Shown here in pieces: positions 27,478-36,143 of a stretch of 64,000 nt of DNA. The notes under the pieces are model-generated. The model worked only from the letters and a program-made list of their open reading frames with translations, ran no database searches and had not been told where the DNA came from. This DNA comes from Bacteroidota bacterium (GTDB taxonomy: Bacteria; Bacteroidota; Bacteroidia; Chitinophagales; Saprospiraceae). Positions within the stretch are counted from its first letter, which is position 1. The number at the start of each line of letters is the position of its first letter. The stretch covers positions 1-64,000 of the forward strand of contig JANSWP010000023.1 of assembly GCA_024743405.1 (NCBI GenBank). Reading direction: 5' to 3'. Both the position numbers and the translations under genes were made by a program.

Positions 27478-28737
27478 CTATCTATATATTTCTGAAGGCT
27501 TTAAAGCTATGAAAGCAAAAGAGGAGAGGGTTAAATATATTAAAGCTCCTGATGCACCAAATGGATTAGCTGTTATCGCATAAAGTAGCATTATTGAGAT
27601 AGCGGACAGCAATAAAAAACGTTCTGGCTTTTTAAGAATTCTTTTTCTAACAAATAAGGATAAATAAAATAATAAGTAAAGTATTAGCCCTACAATACCA
27701 GTCGAAAAACCAAGTCGTATATAATCACTATGCATTCCTCCGCTCATCATGGTTTTGGCAGATGGATGACCAGAAAAGCCAACGCCAAAAGCATGATTTA
27801 AGGTGGACATATCTTCCCAATAGTCAAAATATTTTTTCCAACGATTAAATCTTCCATTCAGAGCTGTTTCTTGACCTGCTTCTCCTGTAAAAACACGAAC
27901 TTCCTTTCCATAAAGTGGTTTAATAATAGTATTTACGAAATACCCTCCGCCAATTATCCCTCCTATAATAAATATGGGGATGATTTTTCTCGACACTTTT
28001 GATTCTCTTGAAAAAAACATTAGTAATAACAAAATAGAAACAAAAACACCCCAAGAAGCCTGATGACTTAACCCTATGAGTCCTATAAAAGCGATACCAA
28101 AAAAAATTAGATATTGAATTAGGCTAAAATGAAATCTTCTTTTTAACAAAAAGTAAGAAATGATGATAAAATCACCAATAATATAAGACATATAAGAAAA
28201 TAAGTCAGCATAGAATCCAGTTAATCGGATAAATCCCCCTCTCCCCTCACTCGTATAGACTTGCTTAATGGGAGCAAAGAAGAATTCATACAGAAATAAA
28301 GAAACTGGAATAGTAGAACCAATTAAAAATGTTACAAGAATACCTTCAAAAGTGACTCTATTTTTGATAACTCTTCTTAGATAAAAGTATAATAATAAAG
28401 GTAAAAGATTTCGAAAAAGAAAACCTAATCCTGAAATACTTACATTAATTGAAAGAATGATTACATTATTAAAAAGCAACAATATCCCAAAGAATAAAAT
28501 GAACATCTCGTATCCAACAAGTTTCAATCTTTCGTTTACGATATGTAAGGTTGCTAATAGAAATGTTGCCATTCCTGCTAATTGAAGAGGGGAAAGAAAA
28601 CCTCCGCCTTCTTCAGCTTTTAAATCCCAAAACATTGAAATGACAGGATTTAATAAAATTAACAAAAGAAACCATTTTAGAGACCAAGGTTGCTTTTTAA
28701 ACCAGCGACGCCAATTTTTAAATAATCTACCCATCAA
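27478..28737 (-). CDS. wzy: Wzy-like O-antigen/capsule polymerase
   Basis: This 419-aa integral membrane protein has about 10-12 transmembrane helices and a large hydrophilic loop in the C-terminal half (IIKPLYGKEVRVFTGEAGQETALNGRF through HSDYIRLGFSTGIVG). The loop's N-GRF-W and H-x-DYI-R patterns fit the O-antigen ligase/polymerase (PF04932-like) superfamily. It is the only polymerase candidate in this locus, so it probably joins repeat units in the periplasm after Wzx flipping. It overlaps the neighbouring GT4 gene by 11 bp, which indicates translational coupling. Confidence 0.8.
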   Translation of the reverse strand: MMGRLFKNWRRWFKKQPWSLKWFLLLILLNPVISMFWDLKAEEGGGFLSPLQLAGMATFLLATLHIVNERLKLVGYEMFILFFGILLLFNNVIILSINVSISGLGFLFRNLLPLLLYFYLRRVIKNRVTFEGILVTFLIGSTIPVSLFLYEFFFAPIKQVYTSEGRGGFIRLTGFYADLFSYMSYIIGDFIIISYFLLKRRFHFSLIQYLIFFGIAFIGLIGLSHQASWGVFVSILLLLMFFSRESKVSRKIIPIFIIGGIIGGGYFVNTIIKPLYGKEVRVFTGEAGQETALNGRFNRWKKYFDYWEDMSTLNHAFGVGFSGHPSAKTMMSGGMHSDYIRLGFSTGIVGLILYLLFYLSLFVRKRILKKPERFLLLSAISIMLLYAITANPFGASGALIYLTLSSFAFIALKPSEIYR

Positions 28738-29848
28738 TCAAGGCTTCTTTAATTTTCATACACCAGTTTTCTGTCGATAATTTTTGACCAGTTTTGAAGG
28801 CATTATCATATATATTTTCCCCCAAATTCAACAAAAAAGATCGAATAATCTTTATGTTTTCGATTTTATTTTTGTCCATAACAAAGCCGTTGTATCCATT
28901 TTTCAGGTAATCAATTTCGGGAGGATGTCCTATGTAATCCAAAGTAAAGTAGGGTCGCCCATAACAAAGTGCATGATTAATAGATAAACCCGAATGACCT
29001 GGAATAAAGACTAAAGAAGCTCTCTGCATGTATGGGCTAATTTCAGATTCATTTACCAAACTTCCAGTCCATTCTATTGATGAATCTTTGTTCATTGCAT
29101 TTTTAACCAAATCTTGTTGAGGTCCATCTCCTATAATAATAAGTGTTAAGCTTTTGCCTTTCTTCCGAAATTGTTCTTTTAATTCAAAATAATAATCGAA
29201 TAACACTTCTAATTTTTTCTCAGGAATAAGCCTACCAATGAACAGAATAGTTGGTCTCTTCGGGTTTGGATAAGAGAATTTGTAATGTTTGGAAACCGAA
29301 TTGGTGTCAATAGTATTATTTGCCCAATATGCTTTTTTCTTATTAATAACTCCTGCTCTAACCATTTTTTCATGGCTTTTTTCTGTATAAAAAATGATAC
29401 GGTCATAAAACCTATAATAGAACCAAGTCAAGAACTCATCTATCCATGTTATTCTACCTGGTCCTGAAATTAGCATAGGATGATTGTAGGAAATCAATTT
29501 TACTTTTTTCCCTTTCCAACCAGATTTTGCTCTTAGCCAAAAAGCATATAGAATAAGGAAGAAGTTCTTCTTTTCGCGTGGTATCATTATCCATTCAAAA
29601 TCTTCAAAACACTCCTTAAGTTCTTTTCTAACGATACCTGAAAAACCAAATTTTGCTTTAGTTACATTGACTGTTTTTAGATGATATTTTATTGTTAGGT
29701 CAATGTATTTATCGCCCTGTCCTTTTCGTCCGATACCTGAAAGAACTGATAAATCAATTTCTGGAGATTCACTCAAATAGTTGAGAAATCGGGCTTTGTA
29801 ATGATTCAAATTTGGGCTTAACCAAAGGACTTTCATTTTTAAAGCCAT
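28727..29848 (-). CDS. GT4 family glycosyltransferase
   Basis: This 373-aa GT-B glycosyltransferase has an N-terminal domain of the MKVLWLSPNLNHYKARFLN type. Its C-terminal donor domain shows RPTILFIGRLIPEKKLEVLFDY, LTLIIIGDGPQQDLV and PGHSGLSINHALCYGRPYFT, a variant of the GT4 E-x7-E motif in which the first Glu is replaced (GHSGLSIN). That may reflect a different donor or reduced activity. It overlaps asnB copy 2 by 10 bp and wzy by 11 bp. An internal ATG at 29836 is an alternative start that would remove the upstream overlap. Confidence 0.78.
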   Translation of the reverse strand: MALKMKVLWLSPNLNHYKARFLNYLSESPEIDLSVLSGIGRKGQGDKYIDLTIKYHLKTVNVTKAKFGFSGIVRKELKECFEDFEWIMIPREKKNFFLILYAFWLRAKSGWKGKKVKLISYNHPMLISGPGRITWIDEFLTWFYYRFYDRIIFYTEKSHEKMVRAGVINKKKAYWANNTIDTNSVSKHYKFSYPNPKRPTILFIGRLIPEKKLEVLFDYYFELKEQFRKKGKSLTLIIIGDGPQQDLVKNAMNKDSSIEWTGSLVNESEISPYMQRASLVFIPGHSGLSINHALCYGRPYFTLDYIGHPPEIDYLKNGYNGFVMDKNKIENIKIIRSFLLNLGENIYDNAFKTGQKLSTENWCMKIKEALIDG

Positions 29849-31752
29849 TTTTTAAACCAATTCATAAGGAAATATAAAGTCCAAACCGTATTGGTATTAT
29901 TAATCTTTCCGTTTTTTAATTGGGTAGCTTTTCTTATCATTTCTTCTGACGAAAACAATCCTGTATTGGAGGCAAAGGAATGAGCATTATCAATAACATA
30001 GGCTGAAATTGTATCACCAGCCCATTCTCGAATAGGAAGACAAAAACCCATTTTCTTTCGATATAATACTGAATTTGGTAAAATCCGCTCCAACGATTTT
30101 TTTAATATATATTTTGGTGTATTGTTCCTTATTTTATAATTACTTGGAATAGATAACGCTAATTCTACCATTTCGTGATTCAGAAAAGGACTTCTAGATT
30201 CTATAGAATTGGCCATACCAAGACGGTCAGATCTGAATAAAAACCGCTCAATATCAGCGTGCCGATAACCCGAATAGGACATCCAATCGATGATGTCCTC
30301 ACTCTCATTTTTTCCTGAATATTTAAAAAATTGATTATGTAACTCTTCTACATATTGATAGGAATTATGACCATTTATTTTGTTTAAGAAACTAGAGGTA
30401 AGTAGTTCAGTTTTATTACTTTCTTTAATCCCCCCTGCTCCAGGCCAATACAACATTTTCTCTTTAACTAAACGATCAGCCATTTCATAATACGGGGAAC
30501 TTGAGTCGTATATTCCAACTAGTTTCCTAGCTAATAATTTTAATGGTTGAGGCATTTTTTTTACCGCATTATAATATGGACTAAGCTTCGCATATCTCAG
30601 ACTACTATTATAACCTGCAAATAATTCATCTGGTCCATCTCCATTTAGGACAACTTTTATATTCTTTTCGCGGGCAAGTTTTGAGATGAAATAAATAGGA
30701 ATTGCGGTCGTATCTGATTGGGGCTCATCATAAATTTCTGTAATTTTTTCTATAAACCCCAATAAATCATTTGGTGTTACAATTTTCTCATAATGGGTCG
30801 TATTAAATAATTGAGAAACACTTTGAGCATGACTGAGTTCATTATAGTTTGGTTGATTTTTGAACCCAATTGTAAAGGTTTTTATCTCATTTGGGGTATT
30901 CTCTCTCATAAGTGCCACGATTGCACTTGAATCTACTCCACCACTCAAAAAAGCACCAACGGGCACATCACTAATCATTCGATATTTAACGGACTCTTGT
31001 AATTTTGAAAAAATTAATTCTTGAAGGTCTTTTTCACTATTGAATGGAAGTTTTCTTTTCTTAAGTTCAAAATGAGATTTATATTCTTTGATGCCTTCTC
31101 GATTAACAATCATGTAATGACCAGGCTTGAACTTGTATATGTTTTTAAACATCGTGGCAGGAGCCAAAACCTTATCGTAGGTAAGAAAATCATATAAGGC
31201 GTTGTAATCAAGGTCTCGTTTTACCCAAGGTAATGCTAAGAGTGCCTTCAATTCAGATGCAAAAGCAAATATTCCATTAAACTCTGTGTAGTACAAAGGT
31301 TTTTTCCCAGAAGGGTCTCTTGCTAAAACCAATTGGTTTTGTTTTTCGTCCCAAAGCCCGAAAGCGAACATTCCGTTCATCTTATCGAACATATTCAAAC
31401 CAAACTTTTGATACAGTTTAAGAATCGTTTCGGTATCAGACCCTGAATCGAATTTTTCGTTTTGTAAGTAGGCAGCGTTTATATCACGATAATTAAAAAT
31501 TTCTCCATTAAAAGTAATAATGTTTTTAGTTTGCGGGTCAATCATAGGCTGATGCCCTGCACTCGAAAGATCAATTATGCTCAATCGAGTTTGTGCCAAT
31601 CCGATTTGGTTGGAATTATTAACCCAAAAACCACTATCATCGGGTCCTCTGTGAGCTAATTTCTTATTCATTTGCCCGAGATAATACTTCAGAGGCTTTT
31701 GCTGGAAAATATTTGATTTAGAAATTATTGTTAAACCGCTTATTCCACACAT
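29839..31752 (-). CDS. asnB: Asparagine synthase-type glutamine amidotransferase 2
   Basis: This is a second, 637-aa AsnB-family protein in the same locus. The glutaminase domain begins MCGISGLTIISKSN and contains RGPDDSGFW, ITFNGEIFNYRDI and the TETIL segment. The synthetase domain carries FLSGGVDSSAIVALM and LNGDGPDELFAGYNSS. Both active sites look intact. It differs enough from the first copy (23559-25451) that recent duplication is unlikely, so the two probably amidate different carboxylates or act at different steps. It is coupled to the GT4 gene downstream by a 10-bp overlap and lies 20 bp after the next upstream glycosyltransferase gene. Confidence 0.88.
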   Translation of the reverse strand: MCGISGLTIISKSNIFQQKPLKYYLGQMNKKLAHRGPDDSGFWVNNSNQIGLAQTRLSIIDLSSAGHQPMIDPQTKNIITFNGEIFNYRDINAAYLQNEKFDSGSDTETILKLYQKFGLNMFDKMNGMFAFGLWDEKQNQLVLARDPSGKKPLYYTEFNGIFAFASELKALLALPWVKRDLDYNALYDFLTYDKVLAPATMFKNIYKFKPGHYMIVNREGIKEYKSHFELKKRKLPFNSEKDLQELIFSKLQESVKYRMISDVPVGAFLSGGVDSSAIVALMRENTPNEIKTFTIGFKNQPNYNELSHAQSVSQLFNTTHYEKIVTPNDLLGFIEKITEIYDEPQSDTTAIPIYFISKLAREKNIKVVLNGDGPDELFAGYNSSLRYAKLSPYYNAVKKMPQPLKLLARKLVGIYDSSSPYYEMADRLVKEKMLYWPGAGGIKESNKTELLTSSFLNKINGHNSYQYVEELHNQFFKYSGKNESEDIIDWMSYSGYRHADIERFLFRSDRLGMANSIESRSPFLNHEMVELALSIPSNYKIRNNTPKYILKKSLERILPNSVLYRKKMGFCLPIREWAGDTISAYVIDNAHSFASNTGLFSSEEMIRKATQLKNGKINNTNTVWTLYFLMNWFKKWL

Positions 31753-31772
31753 GGTGTTTTTTTTATATGAAA

Positions 31773-32771
31773 TTATTCAATTAAAGCATTCCATGCATTC
31801 TTAAAATATTCCAAATTAAATTGTGAAGTATATTCGTATCCTCTCAAACCTAATTCGCCCTTTCTTTCAATAACAGTATTAATCAAATCAGGTAATAAAT
31901 TAAAAGAGCTGCAAATATTTTGGCCACCACCTTCCAACAGCTCCCTCATCCCGCCGCTCCCCGATCCAATTACGGGGACTTTACTCAACATTGCTTCATG
32001 TGCTACTCTGTTCCAGCCTTCTGACATCAAAGACATTGTAAGTACGATATCACAGGAAGCGATAAGTTTACGGTACTCCAACGCTGACAAATTTAAAAAT
32101 CTCACAGGAATATCTTTAGCATTATTGGTACCTCCAGTCATTACAAATTGATAAGGTAAATCTTTTAAGACTTCGTAAGACTTATGTACCCCTTTAAGTC
32201 TTCCTGCATTACCAAGGTATATTAAAGGAACATCCAGTTTGAACCCTTTCGATGTCCGAAAAGCACTTATCTCGTCAGAATTAAATTGATAGTCAAGCGG
32301 GTTAAAAGAATTATAAATTACGTCTATGTTGTTACACCCTCTGCTATTTAAGTAATCTTTCCAATATTTTGAAACAGTAACTACTCGGTCAAACTTTCTA
32401 ATCTTTTTTATTAATCGATTATAAAACCATTTGTGTTTGAGTGATTGCTTTTTTTGATCTTCATCTATATGATGAATCATAGCAATATTAAAAGTTTTTT
32501 TGAACCTGCCCCCAAAGACAATTGGATAAGGCTCCATAACCCGTATTTCTGCAGAAGGTCGATGCCCCGTTAACCTTTTCCAATAAGAAAAAATATTGTC
32601 ATCGGAGCGATAAATTGATTTAAAGTCCGTATCCAAACTATGCTTTTGAGATAAAGCCATTGCAGCGTGAAAATCATAAGCATTACCTCCGTTAGCTCCT
32701 GCAGACAAAGTTTTTTCCTTCAAACATTGAAATAGCAAAGAAGATTTTGTTTGCCAAGAAATAGTTTTCAT
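31773..32771 (-). CDS. GT4 family glycosyltransferase
   Basis: This 332-aa GT-B enzyme starts with an unusual N-terminal domain (SWQTKSSLLFQCLKEKTLSA). The donor-binding half contains VPLIYLGNAGRLKGVHKSYEVLKDL, and the E-x7-E motif lies in SEGWNRVAHEAMLSKVPVIG. It is the third glycosyltransferase of the locus and lies 4 bp (ATGA-type overlap) from the nucleotidyltransferase-fold gene, suggesting coupled translation. Donor unknown. Confidence 0.78.
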   Translation of the reverse strand: MKTISWQTKSSLLFQCLKEKTLSAGANGGNAYDFHAAMALSQKHSLDTDFKSIYRSDDNIFSYWKRLTGHRPSAEIRVMEPYPIVFGGRFKKTFNIAMIHHIDEDQKKQSLKHKWFYNRLIKKIRKFDRVVTVSKYWKDYLNSRGCNNIDVIYNSFNPLDYQFNSDEISAFRTSKGFKLDVPLIYLGNAGRLKGVHKSYEVLKDLPYQFVMTGGTNNAKDIPVRFLNLSALEYRKLIASCDIVLTMSLMSEGWNRVAHEAMLSKVPVIGSGSGGMRELLEGGGQNICSSFNLLPDLINTVIERKGELGLRGYEYTSQFNLEYFKNAWNALIE

Positions 32772-33751
32772 ATTATTTTTAAACTTGAAGCAGGAATTAA
32801 AAAACGTGGTAAATGATTCTGATTATATTCCCTCATTTCAGACAATAGCTCAAATCTTTTTTGAATAATTGACCCGGATTCAGCAATTGAATATGGAATG
32901 TTAACAGTGAAGTTATTGAACCTGTGTAGCAAATTAAAAAACTTACGTTCAGGAATAAAATTAAGGTGAGGGAAAATTGTATTATAAAAAGGAAAAACAA
33001 TCCCTTTTCGTTTGATTGAAACTACCTTAGAATTTTTAAGGGCAATATTTTGTGCAATGGTCTGTGATTCTTGTGAAGGTAAATAAAGAGAATATTGAGA
33101 AAAAAGATCAATGAGCAAGTTTTTTAGTTCCTTATGGAGATCATAAATTAATTTCCAAACCAAATTATAGTCCTGCTTTTGATTAAACCACTTACCTCTC
33201 AAATCGATAATTTCCTTCACCAAATCGAACATACGTCCAGAACTAATTCCCAAAAATTCTAAGTCATAAATTAGTGCTTTCCCCTCTAAAAGGAATGTTC
33301 TGAGCTTTACTATTTTATAAGTCAATTGAATCGAGAGCATGTAATACATCTTTACAAGAAATTCCAAAGCAATTTGACGCTTTAATGCATTCTGATCCTC
33401 ATTTGTTAGATTGTTGGTTGAGTTAGGTAAAATTTGACCATAAAGGTGACAATAGTTATGAAAAAAAGTAAAATTCCGGAGACTATGCCAATATTTTATT
33501 GGGCTTCCATATAACTCATGAGTGAACAAGTAATTATTTGTTTTTCCTGTTTGCCTAGGATCTGAATGCTCCTGATTACCATCATTAAAGATTACAAACA
33601 TATCAATATCGGATATTCCTGGAGAAGAAACACTGCCAATTTGATAAACTGATTTAACTTCTTTGAATGACTTTAACCTGTCTACCATTCTACTAATTTC
33701 AGATTCATAATTAGTTAATCGAATATGTTTTGGAATGTCTATGAACTTCAT
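32768..33751 (-). CDS. Nucleotidyltransferase-fold protein 1
   Basis: This 327-aa protein has a minimal polymerase-beta-type nucleotidyltransferase core near the N-terminus: helix KSVYQIGSVSSPGISDIDMFVIF gives the G-S motif followed by D-x-D (SDID). The remaining 250 residues are helical with no recognised domain. No membrane segment is present. Related small proteins occur in polysaccharide loci, but I know of no assigned reaction. It overlaps the GT4 gene by 4 bp and precedes a 350-bp gap. A similar-sized protein with the same motif is encoded at 36144-36986, and the two sulfotransferase genes lie between them. Confidence 0.6.
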   Translation of the reverse strand: MKFIDIPKHIRLTNYESEISRMVDRLKSFKEVKSVYQIGSVSSPGISDIDMFVIFNDGNQEHSDPRQTGKTNNYLFTHELYGSPIKYWHSLRNFTFFHNYCHLYGQILPNSTNNLTNEDQNALKRQIALEFLVKMYYMLSIQLTYKIVKLRTFLLEGKALIYDLEFLGISSGRMFDLVKEIIDLRGKWFNQKQDYNLVWKLIYDLHKELKNLLIDLFSQYSLYLPSQESQTIAQNIALKNSKVVSIKRKGIVFPFYNTIFPHLNFIPERKFFNLLHRFNNFTVNIPYSIAESGSIIQKRFELLSEMREYNQNHLPRFLIPASSLKII

Positions 33752-34105
33752 TTGTAAAGCGGGTTTTAGAGAAATCGTAATTTTAATCTACCTATAATCA
33801 ATTTAGTAAAAATTTAATCTGATGAATTAATTTTGACACACCGCCAAAAACCAATCACTTTAGGTAGTCAATTCAACCTGAAATTTGTTATCTGTCTATA
33901 TAATGTTGATGTGCTTTTACAAAAAAACATACACTGAAAAGCTCCCGATTATTTGAACATGCTTAATGAACTACCCCGCCACAAGCGGACAGGGGATCAT
34001 ACTCTCAAGACTAAACTCGAAAATTACTTTTCCGGCGCAAGCATCGGGGATTTCTTAAGATTAAATCCACTTTAAGACCATAAAAGAAGCCCAATTAATT
34101 TTTAA
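33752..34105. other. Intergenic gap within the polysaccharide locus
   Basis: No credible gene is present in this 354-bp gap. It holds copy 2 of a two-part repeat at 33976-34058 and AT-rich sequence. The locus may be split here into two transcription units, but I find no clear terminator or promoter. Confidence 0.5.
33976..34058. repeat. Two-part interspersed repeat, copy 2
   Basis: CCGCCACAAGCGGACAGGGG (33976-33995) precedes GAAAATTACTTTTCCGGCGC and AAGCATCGGGGATTT (34019-34053). Both blocks match the copy at 13082-13158 in sequence, order and approximate spacing. Confidence 0.55.
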
Positions 34106-34870
34106 TTAATATCCCAAATCTTCAGCCAATTCTCCGAAAAGTTCTTGAAAAATGCTCTTGTAACGAGAAGACCATGTTTCAAAATTGCCTAATGTCTCTT
34201 TTTGATAGGGCTTATTTCTAATTACTCCGTACAGAAGACGATATGTAGGACTTTTAGTCTTGTTAGCTTTTTTATTCTTTACAGTATCCCATGTTTTTTT
34301 AGACAACTCAAAATTAAACGGTTTTAATAACTTTTCCTCTAAATAGGAATAATCGCCTATAAGGCTTTCTAACCTAATGATAGGCACTTTTTTATCCAAG
34401 AGATCCCTAATTACATTTTGCCAATTCCAACAAATTTGATAAAAACGGTCTTCTTCAAGCCATTTACATACATCTGTTCTTGTATTAGGTAACAAATGAA
34501 TATCATTGTCATTTCGACGAGTATAGATAGAACTAATTACTTGCTTTGGGTTTCGTGCTAAATGTAATATATTGTTTGTTTCAAATACTTGAGCCAACTC
34601 AGCTGTTGAAAATCGAAGATATGGATTGATATCAATAAACCATTCTTCACCTGAAAACTCCCTATCAATTATTTTCTTTTTTTGTTCAAGAAATGGCTTA
34701 GAGTAAATTTCGCCTCCTAAATACCAACTAAGAAGCCAATACTCCCTATTACCAACATATTCATGATAAGTCTTAGCATTTTCTACATGAGATAATAGAC
34801 GTGAAAGAAAAGTTGTACCTGACCTTCCTACGCCTGTTACAAATAGATAGTTTAAATTATTATTTTTCAT
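34106..34870 (-). CDS. Sulfotransferase family protein
   Basis: This 254-aa PAPS-dependent sulfotransferase-like enzyme should transfer sulfate to a sugar hydroxyl or amine. The 5'-phosphosulfate loop is FVTGVGRSGTTFLSRLLSHV at residues 10-29, and the 3'-phosphate-binding segment is NILHLARNPKQVISSIYTRR near residue 100-120, with the usual Arg and Ser. No signal peptide or membrane anchor is seen, so it acts in the cytoplasm. It is separated by 66 bp from a second, unrelated sulfotransferase-like gene, suggesting a sulfated capsule. PAPS-making genes are not in this window. Confidence 0.82.
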   Translation of the reverse strand: MKNNNLNYLFVTGVGRSGTTFLSRLLSHVENAKTYHEYVGNREYWLLSWYLGGEIYSKPFLEQKKKIIDREFSGEEWFIDINPYLRFSTAELAQVFETNNILHLARNPKQVISSIYTRRNDNDIHLLPNTRTDVCKWLEEDRFYQICWNWQNVIRDLLDKKVPIIRLESLIGDYSYLEEKLLKPFNFELSKKTWDTVKNKKANKTKSPTYRLLYGVIRNKPYQKETLGNFETWSSRYKSIFQELFGELAEDLGY

Positions 34871-34936
34871 GCTATAATACCTCCAGTTTGGTAAGAGGAA
34901 ATTTATATGAGTAGTGAATGGAGCTTGAAAAAATCC

Positions 34937-35935
34937 CTAATATTTATACCCAAATTTTTTCAAATCCTTACCTATTAATTTAGACAATTCTTTATTCGAA
35001 CGACTAAAGTAATTTTCAATTTTTGACTTTTCTTCCAGGCTGATATACGTCGATGAATTATTCAATAAATGAGTCCATTTAAAACGGTGAATTTTTTTAA
35101 GTAATCCAATTAAAATCCATCTCAAATCTTCAGATATCGATTGTTTATTTTGAAGCCTGTTTTTATACTGTTCTGTGAAATCTTTTGCTAAAAGTATGTT
35201 TGCTGTTCTTATAATGGAAATTGATATTTTCCCTAATCTAGGATTAATTCCTATCTGCCCTATTTTTTCAGGCAAGTGTATATCTAAAAAAATACATAGG
35301 TCTAGAAAATTAAGTTTATCGCTAAAAACTTCCTCAAATATTAAGACATATATTTTTTTTTCTCCAAAATTTCTACAATATTCTTTGATGACCTTGTTGT
35401 ATTTAAACTTGATTTTTAAACCAAAATTAAAATTATAGGAATATCTAAAAAAATAATCAAATTTCATCTTGCCACCATGAATAATATATTCCGTATAGTG
35501 AGATTCTATCATTTTTATTTGATTCCTAACTCCTAAAATAATATTCGCTTTAGGAAAAACTGCCTTAATCCTATAAGCTTGTCTTTTTATACAAAAACCG
35601 AAATAATCGCTACCACTATGTAAGCTCTCATGGCTAATAAGTAAAACGTTCTTTTTACTGCAATCAATGGATTTTTCCTTAATATAATCATCAAGTATTT
35701 CAGAAAACCTTCTTTGCATGGATTTTTCATCGAATTCAAAATCATTCAAAAACCCAAAATCAAAGAAAAATTCTCCCAATCTTTTATCCACCCATGATCT
35801 GCCTAAATACAAAATATCATTATGTAAGGGGAAAAAACTCTTTTGCAGAAAAGTTGTACCCGTCTTATGAAAACCAATGTGCAATACCAATTTTAAATCT
35901 CTCCAATTCATTTCTTTAGTAAAATTTAGCGCCAT
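34937..35935 (-). CDS. Second sulfotransferase-like protein
   Basis: This 332-aa protein opens with a P-loop-like phosphosulfate motif, KLVLHIGFHKTGTTFLQKSF, near residue 20, typical of the broad sulfotransferase superfamily that includes HS-modifying enzymes. A later IILGVRNQIKMIESHYTEYI resembles the 3'-phosphate site (R and S equivalents). The C-terminal half is basic and helical. There is no signal peptide. The start could be the internal Met at residue 9 (MNWRDLKLV). It lies between the first sulfotransferase and the frameshifted nucleotidyltransferase gene. Acceptor unknown; family assignment is less certain than for its neighbour. Confidence 0.68.
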   Translation of the reverse strand: MALNFTKEMNWRDLKLVLHIGFHKTGTTFLQKSFFPLHNDILYLGRSWVDKRLGEFFFDFGFLNDFEFDEKSMQRRFSEILDDYIKEKSIDCSKKNVLLISHESLHSGSDYFGFCIKRQAYRIKAVFPKANIILGVRNQIKMIESHYTEYIIHGGKMKFDYFFRYSYNFNFGLKIKFKYNKVIKEYCRNFGEKKIYVLIFEEVFSDKLNFLDLCIFLDIHLPEKIGQIGINPRLGKISISIIRTANILLAKDFTEQYKNRLQNKQSISEDLRWILIGLLKKIHRFKWTHLLNNSSTYISLEEKSKIENYFSRSNKELSKLIGKDLKKFGYKY

Positions 35936-36143
35936 ATTTAGGAATCAGTAAAAATAGTATATTTAGTTATAAAATTGATAATTCTGAGTTACTTGTTAGT
36001 CTTACAATTAGTAGGAAAAAGTACAAAAGACCCATTTATTATAACCGTTGGGATAACTAATGGATTCAAAAAATTATCATCTAGCATAAAACTGATATCA
36101 TTCATTGGCTCTTCCATCATTTTGTTGGAAAGAGAAAAAAACT

